Below, piece after piece: positions 1 through 9,616 of a stretch of 64,000 bases of DNA. The translations under genes and the position numbers were made by a program. The DNA is taken from the NCBI RefSeq assembly GCF_002356355.1, contig NZ_AP018052.1, forward strand, positions 372,001 through 436,000. Direction: 5' to 3'. The notes beneath the pieces were generated by a model. The model was not told the DNA's origin. It worked only from the letters and a program-made list of their open reading frames with translations, and made no database searches. Source of the stretch: Thiohalobacter thiocyanaticus. Its GTDB lineage: Bacteria > Pseudomonadota > Gammaproteobacteria > Thiohalobacterales > Thiohalobacteraceae. Position 1 is the stretch's first letter, and the number at the start of each line of letters is the position of its first letter.

Positions 1-2212
1 CTCCTACGGTCATGTGCGCGATCTCGTGCCCAAGGGCGGTGCGGTCGATCCCGAGCACGACTTCGCCATGAAGTACGACATCATCGATCGCAATTCCAAG
101 CACGTCGACGCCATCGCCAAGGCCATGAACAAGGCCGACGATCTGATCCTGGCCACTGACCCGGACCGCGAGGGCGAGGCCATCTCCTGGCATCTGTACG
201 AACTGCTCAAGAACAAGAAGGCGGTCAAGGACAAGCCGGTGCACCGGGTCGTGTTTCACGAGATCACCAAGCGCGCCATCCAGGAGGCCATCGAGCATCC
301 CCGCGGCCTGTCCATGGACCTGGTCAATGCCCAGCAGGCGCGCCGGGCGCTGGATTACCTGGTGGGCTTCAACCTCTCGCCGCTGCTGTGGAAGAAGGTG
401 CGCCGGGGACTGTCGGCGGGCCGGGTGCAGAGTCCGGCCCTGCGGCTGATCGTCGAGCGCGAGGAGGAGATCGAGAAGTTCAGGCCGCGCGAATACTGGA
501 CGGTGGAGGCCGACCTGGAAAAGGACGACCAGGCCTTCGTCGCCAAACTCAATGTGCTGCACGGCAAGAAGCTCGGCCAGTTCACGCTGAACAATGAGGA
601 CAAGGCCCGCAAGGTCGAGCAGGAGTTGATCGAGGCCGCCGGCGGCGAACTGACCGTCGGCAAGGTCGAGAAGAAGCAGCGCAAACGCAATCCGGCCGCG
701 CCCTTCATCACCTCCACCCTGCAGCAGGAGGCCTCGCGCAAGCTGGGCTTCACCGCCAGCCGTACCATGCGCGTGGCCCAGCAGCTGTATGAAGGCATCG
801 ACATCGGCGAGGGCGCAGTCGGTCTCATCACCTACATGCGTACCGACTCCGTGACGCTGGCCAACGAAGCCCTCGACGAGATCCGCGAACTGATCAGTCA
901 GCGCTACGGTGCGGACAACCTGCCCGATGCGCCGCGTACCTTCAAGACCAAAGCCAAGAACGCCCAGGAGGCGCACGAGGCCATCCGTCCGACCTCGGCC
1001 ATGCGGGTGCCGGAGGAGATCAAGTCGCATCTCAGCCAGGAGCAGTTCAGGCTCTACGACCTGATCTGGAAGCGCACCGTTGCCTGTCAGATGATTCATG
1101 CCACTATCGACACCGTCGGCGTGGACTTCCCCTGCGGCGAGGGCAACGTGCTGCGCGCCACCGGCTCGACCATCGCCATCCCCGGCTTCATCAGCGTCTA
1201 CCAGGAGAGTCAGGACGACGCCAAGGCCGAGTCCGACGAGAACATGCTGCCGCGGCTGGAGGAGGGCGACGTGGTCAGTCTGGTCAAGCTGCGCCCCGAG
1301 CAGCACTTCACCGAACCGCCGCCACGCTACACCGAGGCCAGTCTGGTCAAGACGCTGGAGGAACACGGCATCGGCCGGCCCTCGACCTATGCCTCCATCA
1401 TCTCCACCCTGCAGCAGCGCGAGTACGTCACCCTGGAGAAGAAGCGTTTCCAGCCCACCGACGTGGGCCGTGTGGTGAGCCGGTTCCTCACCCAGCATTT
1501 CGACCAGTACGTGGACTACGATTTCACCGCCAAGCTCGAGGACGACCTTGACGAGATCGCCCGCGGCGAGCGCGAGTGGGTCCCGCTGCTGCACCAGTTC
1601 TGGGATCCCTTCCAGCAGCGCATCAAGACCAAGGAAGAGGGGGTCTCGCGCAAGGAGGTCACCACCGAGGAGTTGGACGAGGAATGCCCCAAGTGCGGCC
1701 AGCCGCTGCAGATCAAGCTGGGCCGGCGCGGACGCTTCATCGGTTGCAGCGGTTACCCGGAGTGCGACTACACCCGCAATGTCGGCGAGGACAAGGAAGA
1801 CGCCGAGCCCGAATATATCGAGGGCCGCAGCTGTCCCGAGTGCGGCTCGCAGCTGCTGATCCGTACCGGCCGTTACGGCAAGTTCATCGGCTGCTCGAGC
1901 TACCCCGACTGCAAGTACATCGAGCCGTTGGAAAAGCCCGAGGACACCGGCGTGACCTGCCCGGAGTGCAAGCAGGGCAGCATGCTCAAGCGCAAGGCGC
2001 GTTCCGGCAAGATCTTCTACTCCTGCTCACGCTACCCCGACTGCAAGTACGCCGTGTGGAACGAGCCCATCGACGAGCCCTGTCCCGACTGCGGCTGGCC
2101 CATGCTCACGCTCAAGACCACCAAGCGCCGCGGCACCGAGAAGGTCTGCCCGCAGAAGGAATGCAAGTTCAGCGAACCGGTGGAGACGGAGGAGTCAGCG
2201 GACGGGGAGTAG
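1..2212 (+). CDS. topA: DNA topoisomerase I, 3' part (5' end outside window)
   Basis: Type IA topoisomerase that relaxes negative supercoils by single-strand cleavage and passage. The reading frame is open from base 2, and its first residues (SYGHVRDL) are internal to the family, so the true start lies left of the window. The metal-binding TOPRIM motif DPDREGEA is at bases 158-181. The catalytic tyrosine is in YMRTDS (Tyr codon at 833-835). The C-terminus carries four consecutive four-cysteine zinc ribbons, beginning CPKCGQ, CPECGS, CPECKQ and CPDCGW, then an acidic tail. About 736 codons are present, so only roughly the first hundred or so residues should be missing. The annotated start is the window edge, not a start codon. 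Confidence 0.97.
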   Translation, partial: SYGHVRDLVPKGGAVDPEHDFAMKYDIIDRNSKHVDAIAKAMNKADDLILATDPDREGEAISWHLYELLKNKKAVKDKPVHRVVFHEITKRAIQEAIEHPRGLSMDLVNAQQARRALDYLVGFNLSPLLWKKVRRGLSAGRVQSPALRLIVEREEEIEKFRPREYWTVEADLEKDDQAFVAKLNVLHGKKLGQFTLNNEDKARKVEQELIEAAGGELTVGKVEKKQRKRNPAAPFITSTLQQEASRKLGFTASRTMRVAQQLYEGIDIGEGAVGLITYMRTDSVTLANEALDEIRELISQRYGADNLPDAPRTFKTKAKNAQEAHEAIRPTSAMRVPEEIKSHLSQEQFRLYDLIWKRTVACQMIHATIDTVGVDFPCGEGNVLRATGSTIAIPGFISVYQESQDDAKAESDENMLPRLEEGDVVSLVKLRPEQHFTEPPPRYTEASLVKTLEEHGIGRPSTYASIISTLQQREYVTLEKKRFQPTDVGRVVSRFLTQHFDQYVDYDFTAKLEDDLDEIARGEREWVPLLHQFWDPFQQRIKTKEEGVSRKEVTTEELDEECPKCGQPLQIKLGRRGRFIGCSGYPECDYTRNVGEDKEDAEPEYIEGRSCPECGSQLLIRTGRYGKFIGCSSYPDCKYIEPLEKPEDTGVTCPECKQGSMLKRKARSGKIFYSCSRYPDCKYAVWNEPIDEPCPDCGWPMLTLKTTKRRGTEKVCPQKECKFSEPVETEESADGE

Positions 2213-2234
2213 GTCTGTTTCGCGTTGGCGCTGT

Positions 2235-2417
2235 CAACGCAGAGGGCGCAGAGGCGCGGAGACGCAGAGAATGATTAATGCGTGTAGGTTGGGTTAGGTG
2301 CATGGCACCGTAACCCAACATGCCGGCCACTGTCGGGTTACGCTGCGCTAACCCGACCTACCTTCCTGTCCCGCATTTATTATGAATTTTCTTTGCGCCT
2401 CCGCGCCCTCTGCGTTG
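2235..2417. repeat. Inverted-repeat element, family A, with a nested family B element
   Basis: The left arm reads CAACGCAGAGGGCGCAGAGG and the right arm is its near reverse complement ending in CTCTGCGTTG. The same arm pair occurs at 22533-22673, 25985-26118, 40443-40640 and 56044-56130. Between the arms lies a second palindromic element (2284-2361) starting GTAGGTTGGGTTAG and ending CTAACCCGACCTAC, related to the one at 15800-15878. No open frame or transposase is associated. The element fills the gap between topA and the converging EAL gene. Confidence 0.75.
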
Positions 2418-2434
2418 ATCCCGCCTCAGCCCGA

Positions 2435-3268
2435 TCACCCCGCCTTCAGGCTCATCTGCCCCGCCAGGCCCGGCTCGCCGAACAGGTAGCCCTGCAGCAG
2501 GTCGCAGCCCATGTCGCGCAGCATGCCGGCCTGCGCCTCGGTCTCCACTCCCACGGCCACCACCCGTTTGCCCAGCTTGTGGGCGATGTCGATCATGCCG
2601 GCGGCCAGCACCCGGGCCTCGGGCAGGGTCTGCAGCTTGGCGATGAAGCGGCGGCTGAGCTTGATCTCGTCGTAGGGGAACCTGATCAGGGCGGGGATGG
2701 ATGAGTAGCCGGCACCGAACTCGTCAATGGCCAGCTGCACCCCCAGGGATTTCAGTTTCTGCAGCGGCCTGCGCGCCGCACGGGCGTGTTCGACCAGGCA
2801 CTGTTCCGGGATCTCCAGTTTCAGGGCACCGGCCGGCAGACCTTCGATGGCGGCCTCGACCTGGCCGACCAGATCGGCGTCGAGCAACTGCACCGGGGCC
2901 AGGTTGACCGCCACGACGACGGTCGACGACGACAGCCGGTTCCACAGCCGGGCCTGGCGACAGGCCTCGCGCAGGATCCAGTCCCCGATCAGCACGATCA
3001 GGCCGGTGTCCTCGGCGAAGGGCAGGAACTCGCCCGGCTGGACGATCCTGTCCTCGGCCTTGTCATACCAGCGCACCAGTGCCTCGAAACCGGCCAGCCG
3101 GCGCTGCTTTGCATCCATCAGGGTCTGGAAGTGCAGCCGGAACTCATCCTCCTGCCAGGCCCGGTACAGACGGGTGTACATGTAATGCAGGCGGTGGTTT
3201 TCGTGCAGCATGCGGGAGGGTCTCGCTCGGGGTTGGGGAACGGGGCGTACTTTCAGATGATCGGACAC
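2435..3268 (-). CDS. Degenerate EAL-domain protein, probably catalytically inactive
   Basis: A stand-alone EAL domain of 277 residues with a short N-terminal extension and no membrane segment. The signature appears as FEALVRW, and the asparagine of NLAPVQL, both glutamates of EIPE, the lysine of KLS and QGYLFGEP are kept. The second aspartate of the DDFG motif is Glu (DEFGAG). The aspartate after the motif lysine is Ser (KLS). The glutamate of the usual EGVE motif, thought to act as general base, is Val (VAVGVE). These changes suggest it binds cyclic-di-GMP or a partner protein rather than hydrolysing the nucleotide; that is inference from family knowledge. It converges on topA across a repeat element. 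A second possible start is the ATG of MLHENH. Confidence 0.88.
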   Translation of the reverse strand: MSDHLKVRPVPQPRARPSRMLHENHRLHYMYTRLYRAWQEDEFRLHFQTLMDAKQRRLAGFEALVRWYDKAEDRIVQPGEFLPFAEDTGLIVLIGDWILREACRQARLWNRLSSSTVVVAVNLAPVQLLDADLVGQVEAAIEGLPAGALKLEIPEQCLVEHARAARRPLQKLKSLGVQLAIDEFGAGYSSIPALIRFPYDEIKLSRRFIAKLQTLPEARVLAAGMIDIAHKLGKRVVAVGVETEAQAGMLRDMGCDLLQGYLFGEPGLAGQMSLKAG

Positions 3269-3351
3269 GGAGCGGAATTATTGAGCAGTTCGGGCCGGGT
3301 CGGACGCCGGGTTGTTCAAAACCGCTGAGGCGTTGAAGGCGCCGCCGCTGG

Positions 3352-4749
3352 CTAGCCGTACACCACCCCCGGCAGCCAGGTGGCGATGGCCGGCCAGGCG
3401 GCGAGCAGGCCCAGCATCAGCAGCTGGATCAGGATGAAGGGCACCACGCCCCGGTAGATCTGGCCGGTTTTCACCTCGGCCGGGGCCACGCCGCGCAGGT
3501 AGAACAGGGCGAAGCCGAACGGCGGGGTGAGGAAGGAGGTCTGCAGGTTGATGGCGATCATCACCCCCAGCCAGACCGGATCCAGGCCCATGGCCAGCAG
3601 GATGGGGCCGACGATGGGCACCACCACGAAGGTGATCTCGATGAAGTCCAGCACGAAGCCGAGCAGGAACATCACCAGCATCACCACCAGCACCGCGCCG
3701 AAGACGCCGCCGGGCAGGCCGGTGAGCAGCTCAGCGACCAGTTCGTCGCCGCCGTAGCCGCGGAATACCAGCGAAAATACCGAGGCCCCGATCAGGATCA
3801 GGAACACCATGCTGGTCACCTGCGTGGTGCTGCGGGCCACGTCGCGCAGGATGGCGAGGCTGAACTGGCGTTGGGAAATGGCGAGCAGGATGGCGCCCAT
3901 TGCGCCGACCGAGGCGGCCTCGGTGGGGGTGGCCAGGCCGCCCATGATCGAGCCCAGCACGGCGACGATCAGCACCAGCGGCGGCAGCAGGGCGCTGCTC
4001 ATGCGCCGGATCACGCCCGGTCCGCGCAGGGCGGCGACCTCGGCGGCATCCATCGCCGGCATGCTGGCCGGTTTCAGCCAGGCGACCAGCAGGAGATAGA
4101 TCAGGTACAGCCCGACCAGGATCAGGCCCGGGATCAGGGCGCCGGTGAACAGATCGCCCACCGAGACCGTTTCCGGGGCAAAGATGCCCATGTCCAGCTG
4201 GGCCTGCTGGTAGGCGGAGGACAGCACATCGCCCAGCAGGACCAGAATGATCGAGGGCGGGATGATCTGGCCCAGGGTGCCGGCCGCGCAGATGGTGCCG
4301 CTGGCGAGCGCCGGGCTGTAACCGCGGCGCAGCATGGTGGGCAGGGACAGCAGGCCCATGGTGACCACGGTCGCGCCGACAATGCCGGTGCTGGCCGCCA
4401 GCAGCATGCCGACCAGGGTGACCGAGATGCCCAGTCCCCCGCGCAGCGATCCGAACAGGGCAGACATGGTATCGAGCAGGTTCTCGGCGACCTTTGACCG
4501 TTCCAGCATCACCCCCATGAACACGAACAGCGGCACCGCGATCAGGGTCTCGTTGGTCATGATGCCGAACAGCCGGTTGGGCAGGGCGGCGAGAAAGGCG
4601 GGGTCGAACAGGCCGGCGGCTTCGCCGATGAAGGCGAAGATCAGCGCGGTGCCGGCCAGGGTGAAGGCCACGGGGTAGCCCAGCAGCAGTACCAGCGCCA
4701 CGGTGAGGAACATCCACAGCGGCATCCATTCGGCCAGGTGTTCGATCAC
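3352..4749 (-). CDS. dctM: TRAP transporter large permease (DctM type)
   Basis: Large membrane subunit of a tripartite ATP-independent periplasmic transporter, which imports organic acids or related solutes using an ion gradient. The protein has about 465 residues and a dozen or more hydrophobic segments. It begins VIEHLAEWMPLWMF and contains the family-typical GYPVAFTLAG, GATVVTMG and TPPFGFALFYLRG. The start chosen is a GTG whose bases overlap the TGA of the upstream dctQ gene (GTGA), giving translational coupling. Reading further upstream in this frame is possible but gives an arginine/proline-rich stretch that is only the shadow of dctQ. No gene for the periplasmic binding subunit DctP is adjacent, so the substrate cannot be guessed. 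Confidence 0.93.
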   Translation of the reverse strand: MIEHLAEWMPLWMFLTVALVLLLGYPVAFTLAGTALIFAFIGEAAGLFDPAFLAALPNRLFGIMTNETLIAVPLFVFMGVMLERSKVAENLLDTMSALFGSLRGGLGISVTLVGMLLAASTGIVGATVVTMGLLSLPTMLRRGYSPALASGTICAAGTLGQIIPPSIILVLLGDVLSSAYQQAQLDMGIFAPETVSVGDLFTGALIPGLILVGLYLIYLLLVAWLKPASMPAMDAAEVAALRGPGVIRRMSSALLPPLVLIVAVLGSIMGGLATPTEAASVGAMGAILLAISQRQFSLAILRDVARSTTQVTSMVFLILIGASVFSLVFRGYGGDELVAELLTGLPGGVFGAVLVVMLVMFLLGFVLDFIEITFVVVPIVGPILLAMGLDPVWLGVMIAINLQTSFLTPPFGFALFYLRGVAPAEVKTGQIYRGVVPFILIQLLMLGLLAAWPAIATWLPGVVYG

Positions 4750-5288
4750 CGGTGCCGCTCCATCGGCCCGGGTCCGGCAGATACGCCCAGGATCGTGGCC
4801 AGACGCAGCAGCAGCATGGCCAGGCCCTGGATCAGCAGCAGGGCGGGCATGGCCAGCAGCGCGCTCTTGAGCAGGTAGACCGCCGGCAGGCCGCCGGTCT
4901 GCAGAGAGCCTTCGCGCATGGCCCAGCTGTCGGCGACATAGTCCCAGCCGGTCCACAGCAGATACAGGGTGACGGGCAGCAGCAGCACCAGGGTGCCGAG
5001 AAGATCCACCCAGGCGCGGGTGCGGGGAGAGAAGCGGCGATAGAAGATATCCACCCGGACGTGGCCTTCATGGCGCAGGGTGTAGGCGGCGCCGAGCATG
5101 AACACGGCGGCGTGCATCCAGGTCACGCTTTCCTGGATCCAGATGCGGCCGAAGTCGAAGGCATAGCGCATCACCACCACGGCGAACATGACCAGCACCA
5201 TCGCAACGGTCAGCCAGGCCACCAGCCGGCCGACGGCCTCGGCGAGGGTTTCCAGGGCGCGTGCGCCGGTTTCGAGGGGATGGGCCAT
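4746..5288 (-). CDS. dctQ: TRAP transporter small permease (DctQ type)
   Basis: Small membrane subunit of the TRAP transporter, which pairs with the downstream DctM. The 180-residue protein has four hydrophobic segments: about residues 22-42, WMHAAVFMLGAAY, VDLLGTLVLLLPVTLYLL and a last one before the C-terminus. The family-typical RIWIQESV and HVRVDIFY follow the first and second segments. It overlaps dctM by four bases. Upstream is a palindromic repeat and then the DUF2782 gene, so the operon as visible contains only Q and M. Confidence 0.9.
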   Translation of the reverse strand: MAHPLETGARALETLAEAVGRLVAWLTVAMVLVMFAVVVMRYAFDFGRIWIQESVTWMHAAVFMLGAAYTLRHEGHVRVDIFYRRFSPRTRAWVDLLGTLVLLLPVTLYLLWTGWDYVADSWAMREGSLQTGGLPAVYLLKSALLAMPALLLIQGLAMLLLRLATILGVSAGPGPMERHR

Positions 5289-5353
5289 GATGGCCCGGGA
5301 TTATACGGGTTTTTATGGGGTTAGGGGGAGTGTTCGGGGCGCTGCCGGTACGG

Positions 5354-5437
5354 GTAGGATGGGTGGAGCGAAGCGCAACCCATCATGGATAACGATGCTC
5401 CGATGGGTTGCGGCGCATACGCCTTCACCCATCCTGC
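5354..5437. repeat. Inverted-repeat element, family C
   Basis: An 84-base palindromic element beginning GTAGGATGGGTGGAGCGAAG and ending in CTTCACCCATCCTGC, with inner arms CGCAACCCATC and GATGGGTTGCG. Two further copies lie at 43661-43741 and 55384-55478. All three sit between genes. Confidence 0.75.
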
Positions 5438-5463
5438 GGTTCAGTCACGGTGCTGTCCCGGGC

Positions 5464-5811
5464 TCACCAGCTGAAGATGATCCAGCTCGGCACCAGCAGG
5501 TGCGGGTCGAGCTCGTTGCGACGGGTCTCCAGCGAGCCGTCGCCGTCGCTGTCCATCAGGTAGTAGGGCACGCCCTTGCGCGGCGTGACCTTGATCATGT
5601 AGAGCTGATTGTTGATCCGGTATTCCTCCACCGTGCGGTCCTGGCGGCGGATGATGGTGACCTCGGGCTCGATCGCTTCCTGGTCCTGGGGGCCGGCGGT
5701 GGGCAGATCGGGTTCGGGCAGTCCGGGCGGAGCGATCTCCTCGCTCTGCGGCTGGCCGTGGGCGGTGATGCTGAACAGGAGGGCGCTGGTGAGCAGGGCA
5801 GTGCGTCGCAT
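5464..5811 (-). CDS. DUF2782 family periplasmic protein
   Basis: A secreted protein of 115 residues. It begins MRRTALLTSALLFSITAHGQ, a signal peptide with cleavage likely after AHG, followed by a proline-rich acidic linker. The compact C-terminal half (EYRINNQLYMIKVTP, YLMDSDGDG) matches the DUF2782 family, whose members sit beside polA in gammaproteobacteria; their function is unknown. The start is placed at the ATG before the signal peptide, because longer in-frame readings overlap the end of the upstream LOG gene. It lies 43 bases downstream of that gene on the same strand, so the two are probably co-transcribed. Confidence 0.85.
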   Translation of the reverse strand: MRRTALLTSALLFSITAHGQPQSEEIAPPGLPEPDLPTAGPQDQEAIEPEVTIIRRQDRTVEEYRINNQLYMIKVTPRKGVPYYLMDSDGDGSLETRRNELDPHLLVPSWIIFSW

Positions 5812-5854
5812 GGCGGTTCCTTGAATCCGATGAAGCGTTCGAACTGGTGGCGGA

Positions 5855-6580
5855 TCAGAGTTCCAGCAGGATCTCGCGTTCCTGCGCAGAGGGTTCGAAG
5901 CCGCGGTTTTCATAATAGTCGAAAATAGCATTCACGACTTCGTCCGGGCTGTCCAGCACCTGAAACAGGTCCAGGTCCTCGGGCGAGATGGTGCCGGAAG
6001 TGACCAGGGTGGTGCGGAACCACTCGATCAGCCCGTCCCAGAACTCGTGGCAGACCAGGATGATGGGGATGCGCCGGGTCTTGCCGGTCTGGACCAGGGT
6101 CAGGATCTCGGCCAGCTCGTCCAGGGTGCCGAAGCCGCCGGGCAGTACCACGTAGGCCGAGGCGTATTTGACGAACATGACCTTGCGCGAGAAGAAATGG
6201 CGGAAGTTGAGCGCGATGTCCTGGTAGGGATTGCCGGCCTGCTCGTGCGGCAACTGGATGTTCAGGCCGATGCTGGGCGAACGGCCGGCCTGGGCGCCCT
6301 TGTTGGCGGCCTCCATGATGCCCGGACCGCCGCCGCTGACCACCGAGAAGCCGGCGTCGGACAGGGCGCGGGCGATGTCCTCGGCCAGTTTGTATTCGCC
6401 GCTCTCGGGATCGGTGCGGGCGGAGCCGAAGATGCTCACCGAGGGCTTGATGCGCGCCAGGCGCTCGAAACCCTCGACGAATTCGGCCATGATCTGGAAG
6501 ATCTTCCAGGACTCCCGCGTCAGCTGGGTGTCGTTGAGGGGGCGCATGCCCGGGTGCTGGTGGCGTGTCTGGTCGTCCAT
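5855..6580 (-). CDS. LOG-family protein (putative nucleoside 5'-monophosphate phosphoribohydrolase)
   Basis: A cytosolic Rossmann-like protein of 241 residues of the LOG/TIGR00730 family. Family members cleave N6-modified AMP to free base and ribose 5-phosphate, or act as general nucleotide phosphoribohydrolases. Seen here are SGGGPGIMEAANKGA, the nucleotide-binding and catalytic region, and the signature PGGFGTLDEL near residue 150. The N-terminal RESWKIFQIMAEFVEGFE is typical of the longer bacterial subgroup. It is divergent from polA across a repeat element and precedes the DUF2782 gene. The biological substrate is not known from sequence. Confidence 0.92.
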   Translation of the reverse strand: MDDQTRHQHPGMRPLNDTQLTRESWKIFQIMAEFVEGFERLARIKPSVSIFGSARTDPESGEYKLAEDIARALSDAGFSVVSGGGPGIMEAANKGAQAGRSPSIGLNIQLPHEQAGNPYQDIALNFRHFFSRKVMFVKYASAYVVLPGGFGTLDELAEILTLVQTGKTRRIPIILVCHEFWDGLIEWFRTTLVTSGTISPEDLDLFQVLDSPDEVVNAIFDYYENRGFEPSAQEREILLEL

Positions 6581-6690
6581 AGTTTTCTGTCTACCGAGAT
6601 TCCATGATAGTTGTCCACCCGACAGGTAATCTGCCTTCCGGGTGGTAGGGGGATGATACCATTAAGATGTCTCTTATTTATTCAGTTGAC

Positions 6691-6793
6691 CGTCATTGCG
6701 AGCACCCGAAGGGCAAAAACGCAGCGCGGCAATCTCGTGCCAATGAATCAAGTGGTTGGAGATTGCCACGGCGCTTTGCGCCTCGCAATGACG
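6691..6793. repeat. Inverted-repeat element, family D (CGTCATTGCGAG type)
   Basis: The outer arms are CGTCATTGCGAG and CTCGCAATGACG, with inner arms GGCAATCTC and GAGATTGCC, so the element could fold into a long hairpin. It is the only copy of this family in the window and lies in the divergent gap between the LOG gene and polA. The rest of the gap (6581-6690, 6794-6849) must hold both promoters; I could not assign them firmly. Confidence 0.7.
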
Positions 6794-6849
6794 GGGTTAC
6801 ACAATCCATGCCGGATTCGGCGATATCAGTTCTACAAGGATAGGTTTAC

Positions 6850-9558
6850 ATGCCCAGTACCAAGCCGGTCGTCCTGGTGGACGGCTCCTCCTATCTCTAC
6901 CGGGCCTTCCACGCCCTGCCGCCGCTGACCAATTCCCGCGGCGAGCCCACCGGGGCGGTCTATGGTGTGGTCAACATGCTCAAGCGCCTGCTCAAGGACT
7001 ATCAGCCCGAGCACGTGGCGGTGGTGTTCGATGCCAGAGGCAAAACCTTCCGCGATGAGATGTTCGAGCACTACAAGGCCAACCGCCCGCCCATGCCGGA
7101 GGAACTGGCCGCCCAGATCGAGCCGCTGCACGCCCTCGTCCGGGCGCTGGGCTTTCCGGTGCTGCAGGTCCCGGGCGTGGAGGCGGACGATGTTATCGGC
7201 ACCCTGGCCCGGCAGGCCGACGCCCGCGGCGAGCCGGTGCTGATCTCCACCGGCGACAAGGACATGGCCCAACTCGTCGAAGGCGGCATCACCCTGGTCA
7301 ACACCATGAGCAACACCACCCTGGACCGCGCCGGCGTGGTTGAGAAGTTCGGCGTGCCGCCGGAGCGCATCGTCGACTACCTGGCCCTGGTCGGCGACAG
7401 TTCGGACAACATCCCCGGGGTGCCGAAGGTCGGCCCCAAGACCGCGGCCAAGTGGTTGAACGAGTACGGCTCGTTGGATGCGCTGATCGAGCAGGCCGAA
7501 TCGGTCAAGGGCAAGGTCGGCGAGAGCCTGCGTGAGAACCTGGCGCAGCTGGATCTGTCGCGCCAGCTCGCCACCATCCGCTGCGACCTGGAGCTGGAGC
7601 AGGACGTCGACGCCCTGGCCATGCAGCCGCCGGACCGCGCGGCGCTCAAGGCACTCTACGAGCAGATGGAGTTCCGCACCTGGCTGAAGGAGATCCTGGG
7701 CAGCGACGAGTCCGCACAGGCGTCGGAGACGGCCGCGCCGCCCGCCGCCGAGGTCGACTACGAGACCGTGCTGACGCAGACGCAGCTCGACGCCTGGCTG
7801 AAGGAACTGGAGCAGGCCGATCATTTCGCCTTCGATACCGAGACCACCAGCCTGGAATACATGCAGGCCGAAATCGTCGGCCTGTCCTTCGCCGTGGAGA
7901 CGCACCGGGCCGCCTATGTGCCCCTGGCCCACGACTATGCCGGCGCGCCGGAACAGCTCGACCGCGACCGGGTGCTCAAGCAGTTCAGGAAACTGTTGGA
8001 GGACAAGGCACCGAAGAAGATCGGTCACAACCTCAAGTACGACATGAGCGTGCTGGCCAATCACGGCATCGAGCTCAGGGGCATCGCCTTCGACACCATG
8101 CTGGAATCCTATGTGCTGGACAGCACCGCCAGCCGCCACGATATGGATTCCCTGGCGCTGAAATACCTGGCGCACAAATGCACCAGCTACGAGGAGGTCG
8201 CCGGCAAGGGGGCGAAGCAGCTCAGCTTCAACGAGGTCCCCGTCGAGGCCGCCGCGCCCTATGCTGCCGAGGATGCCGACATCACCCTGCGTCTGCACCA
8301 GACCCTGTGGCCGCGGCTGCAACAGGAGAAGACGCTGGAGGGCGTATTCAATGACATCGATCTGCCGCTGGTGCCGGTGCTGTCGCGGATGGAACGCAAT
8401 GGTGTGAAGGTCGACCGCGACATGCTGGCGACCCAGAGCGGGGAACTGGCGCAGAAGATGGCCGAAATCGAGGAGGCCGCGTTCCAGGAAGCCGGTCAGC
8501 CGTTCAACATCGGCTCGCCCAAGCAGATCCAGGAAATCCTGTTCGATCAGCAGGGCCTGCCGGTCCTGGCCAAGACGCCCAAGGGCGCGCCCTCCACCGC
8601 GGAAAGCGTACTGGCCGAACTGGCGCTGGACTATCGTCTGCCGCGGCTGATCCTGGACTACCGCAGCCTGAGCAAGCTCAAGTCCACCTACACCGACAAG
8701 CTGCCCGAACGCATCGATGCCCGCACCGGGCGGGTGCATACCTCGTATCACCAGGCGGTGGCCGCCACTGGCCGGCTGTCCTCCACCGAGCCCAATCTGC
8801 AGAACATCCCGGTGCGCACTGAGTCCGGCCGGCGCATCCGCCAGGCCTTCATTGCCGAGCAGGGCTATCGCATCCTGGCCGCGGACTACTCCCAGATCGA
8901 GCTGCGCATCATGGCGCATCTGTCCGGCGACGAGGGGCTGCTCGCGGCCTTCGCCGCCGGCGAGGACATCCACCGCGCCACCGCGGCCGAGGTGTTCGGC
9001 GCGCAGCCGGACCAGGTCACGAGCGAGCAGCGGCGCAGCGCCAAGGCGATCAACTTCGGCCTGATCTACGGCATGTCGGCCTTCGGCCTGGCGAAACAGC
9101 TGGGCATCGAGCGTGGCGCGGCGCAGGAATACGTGGATCTGTACTTCGCCCGCTATCCGGGTGTGAAGGCGTACATGGACCGCACCCGCGAGCAGGCCCA
9201 TGACCAGGGTTATGTGGAGACCCTGTTCGGCCGGCGCCTGTACCTGCCCGAGATCAACGCCCGCAACCACCAGCGTCGCACCGCGGCCGAACGCACCGCC
9301 ATCAACGCCCCCATGCAGGGGACGGCCGCCGACATCATCAAGCTGGCCATGATCAGCACCGACGCCTGGATCCGCAGCGGCGGGCTGGACCTGCGCATGG
9401 TGATGCAGGTCCACGACGAGCTGGTGTTCGAGGTGGCGGCAGGCGATGTCGAGGCGGCGCAGGCGGCCATCCGCGAGCGCATGCAGACCGCGGCCGAGCT
9501 GGCCATTCCGCTGGAGGTCGAGGTAGGGGTCGGTGCCAACTGGGACGAGGCCCACTGA
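6850..9558 (+). CDS. polA: DNA polymerase I
   Basis: Replication and repair polymerase that removes RNA primers and fills gaps. All three functional regions are present in 902 residues. The N-terminal 5' nuclease begins [16 protein letters not shown] and contains VEADDVIG and [10 protein letters not shown]. The 3'-5' exonuclease has its DxE motif intact (FAFDTETT), so proofreading should be active. The polymerase domain shows motif A (DYSQIELRI), motif B ([14 protein letters not shown]) and motif C (QVHDELVFE). The length matches the E. coli enzyme. It starts at an ATG 8 bases after a purine-rich AAGGA. Downstream lies a probable small RNA and then engB on the opposite strand. Confidence 0.98.
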   Translation: MPSTKPVVLVDGSSYLYRAFHALPPLTNSRGEPTGAVYGVVNMLKRLLKDYQPEHVAVVFDARGKTFRDEMFEHYKANRPPMPEELAAQIEPLHALVRALGFPVLQVPGVEADDVIGTLARQADARGEPVLISTGDKDMAQLVEGGITLVNTMSNTTLDRAGVVEKFGVPPERIVDYLALVGDSSDNIPGVPKVGPKTAAKWLNEYGSLDALIEQAESVKGKVGESLRENLAQLDLSRQLATIRCDLELEQDVDALAMQPPDRAALKALYEQMEFRTWLKEILGSDESAQASETAAPPAAEVDYETVLTQTQLDAWLKELEQADHFAFDTETTSLEYMQAEIVGLSFAVETHRAAYVPLAHDYAGAPEQLDRDRVLKQFRKLLEDKAPKKIGHNLKYDMSVLANHGIELRGIAFDTMLESYVLDSTASRHDMDSLALKYLAHKCTSYEEVAGKGAKQLSFNEVPVEAAAPYAAEDADITLRLHQTLWPRLQQEKTLEGVFNDIDLPLVPVLSRMERNGVKVDRDMLATQSGELAQKMAEIEEAAFQEAGQPFNIGSPKQIQEILFDQQGLPVLAKTPKGAPSTAESVLAELALDYRLPRLILDYRSLSKLKSTYTDKLPERIDARTGRVHTSYHQAVAATGRLSSTEPNLQNIPVRTESGRRIRQAFIAEQGYRILAADYSQIELRIMAHLSGDEGLLAAFAAGEDIHRATAAEVFGAQPDQVTSEQRRSAKAINFGLIYGMSAFGLAKQLGIERGAAQEYVDLYFARYPGVKAYMDRTREQAHDQGYVETLFGRRLYLPEINARNHQRRTAAERTAINAPMQGTAADIIKLAMISTDAWIRSGGLDLRMVMQVHDELVFEVAAGDVEAAQAAIRERMQTAAELAIPLEVEVGVGANWDEAH

Positions 9559-9616
9559 CAGCGGGCGGGCGCCCGAAACCCATCAATCATGCAGGGTAAT
9601 CGCATGCGCCGGCATG

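Noticed and set aside
2213-2434. A CRISPR-like or IS remnant suggested by repeated arms
   Set aside because: Arms are inverted, not direct, unevenly spaced, and there is no transposase or spacer pattern; described as inverted-repeat elements instead.
3352-4956. A longer form of the TRAP large permease starting at 4956
   Set aside because: The extra N-terminal residues are out-of-frame translation of dctQ; the GTG overlapping the dctQ stop gives the normal family N-terminus.
6832-9555. A 907-codon open frame antisense to polA
   Set aside because: It mirrors the third-position GC pattern of polA, has no ribosome site and its translation is a low-complexity histidine/glycine/leucine mix; polA is unambiguous on the other strand.
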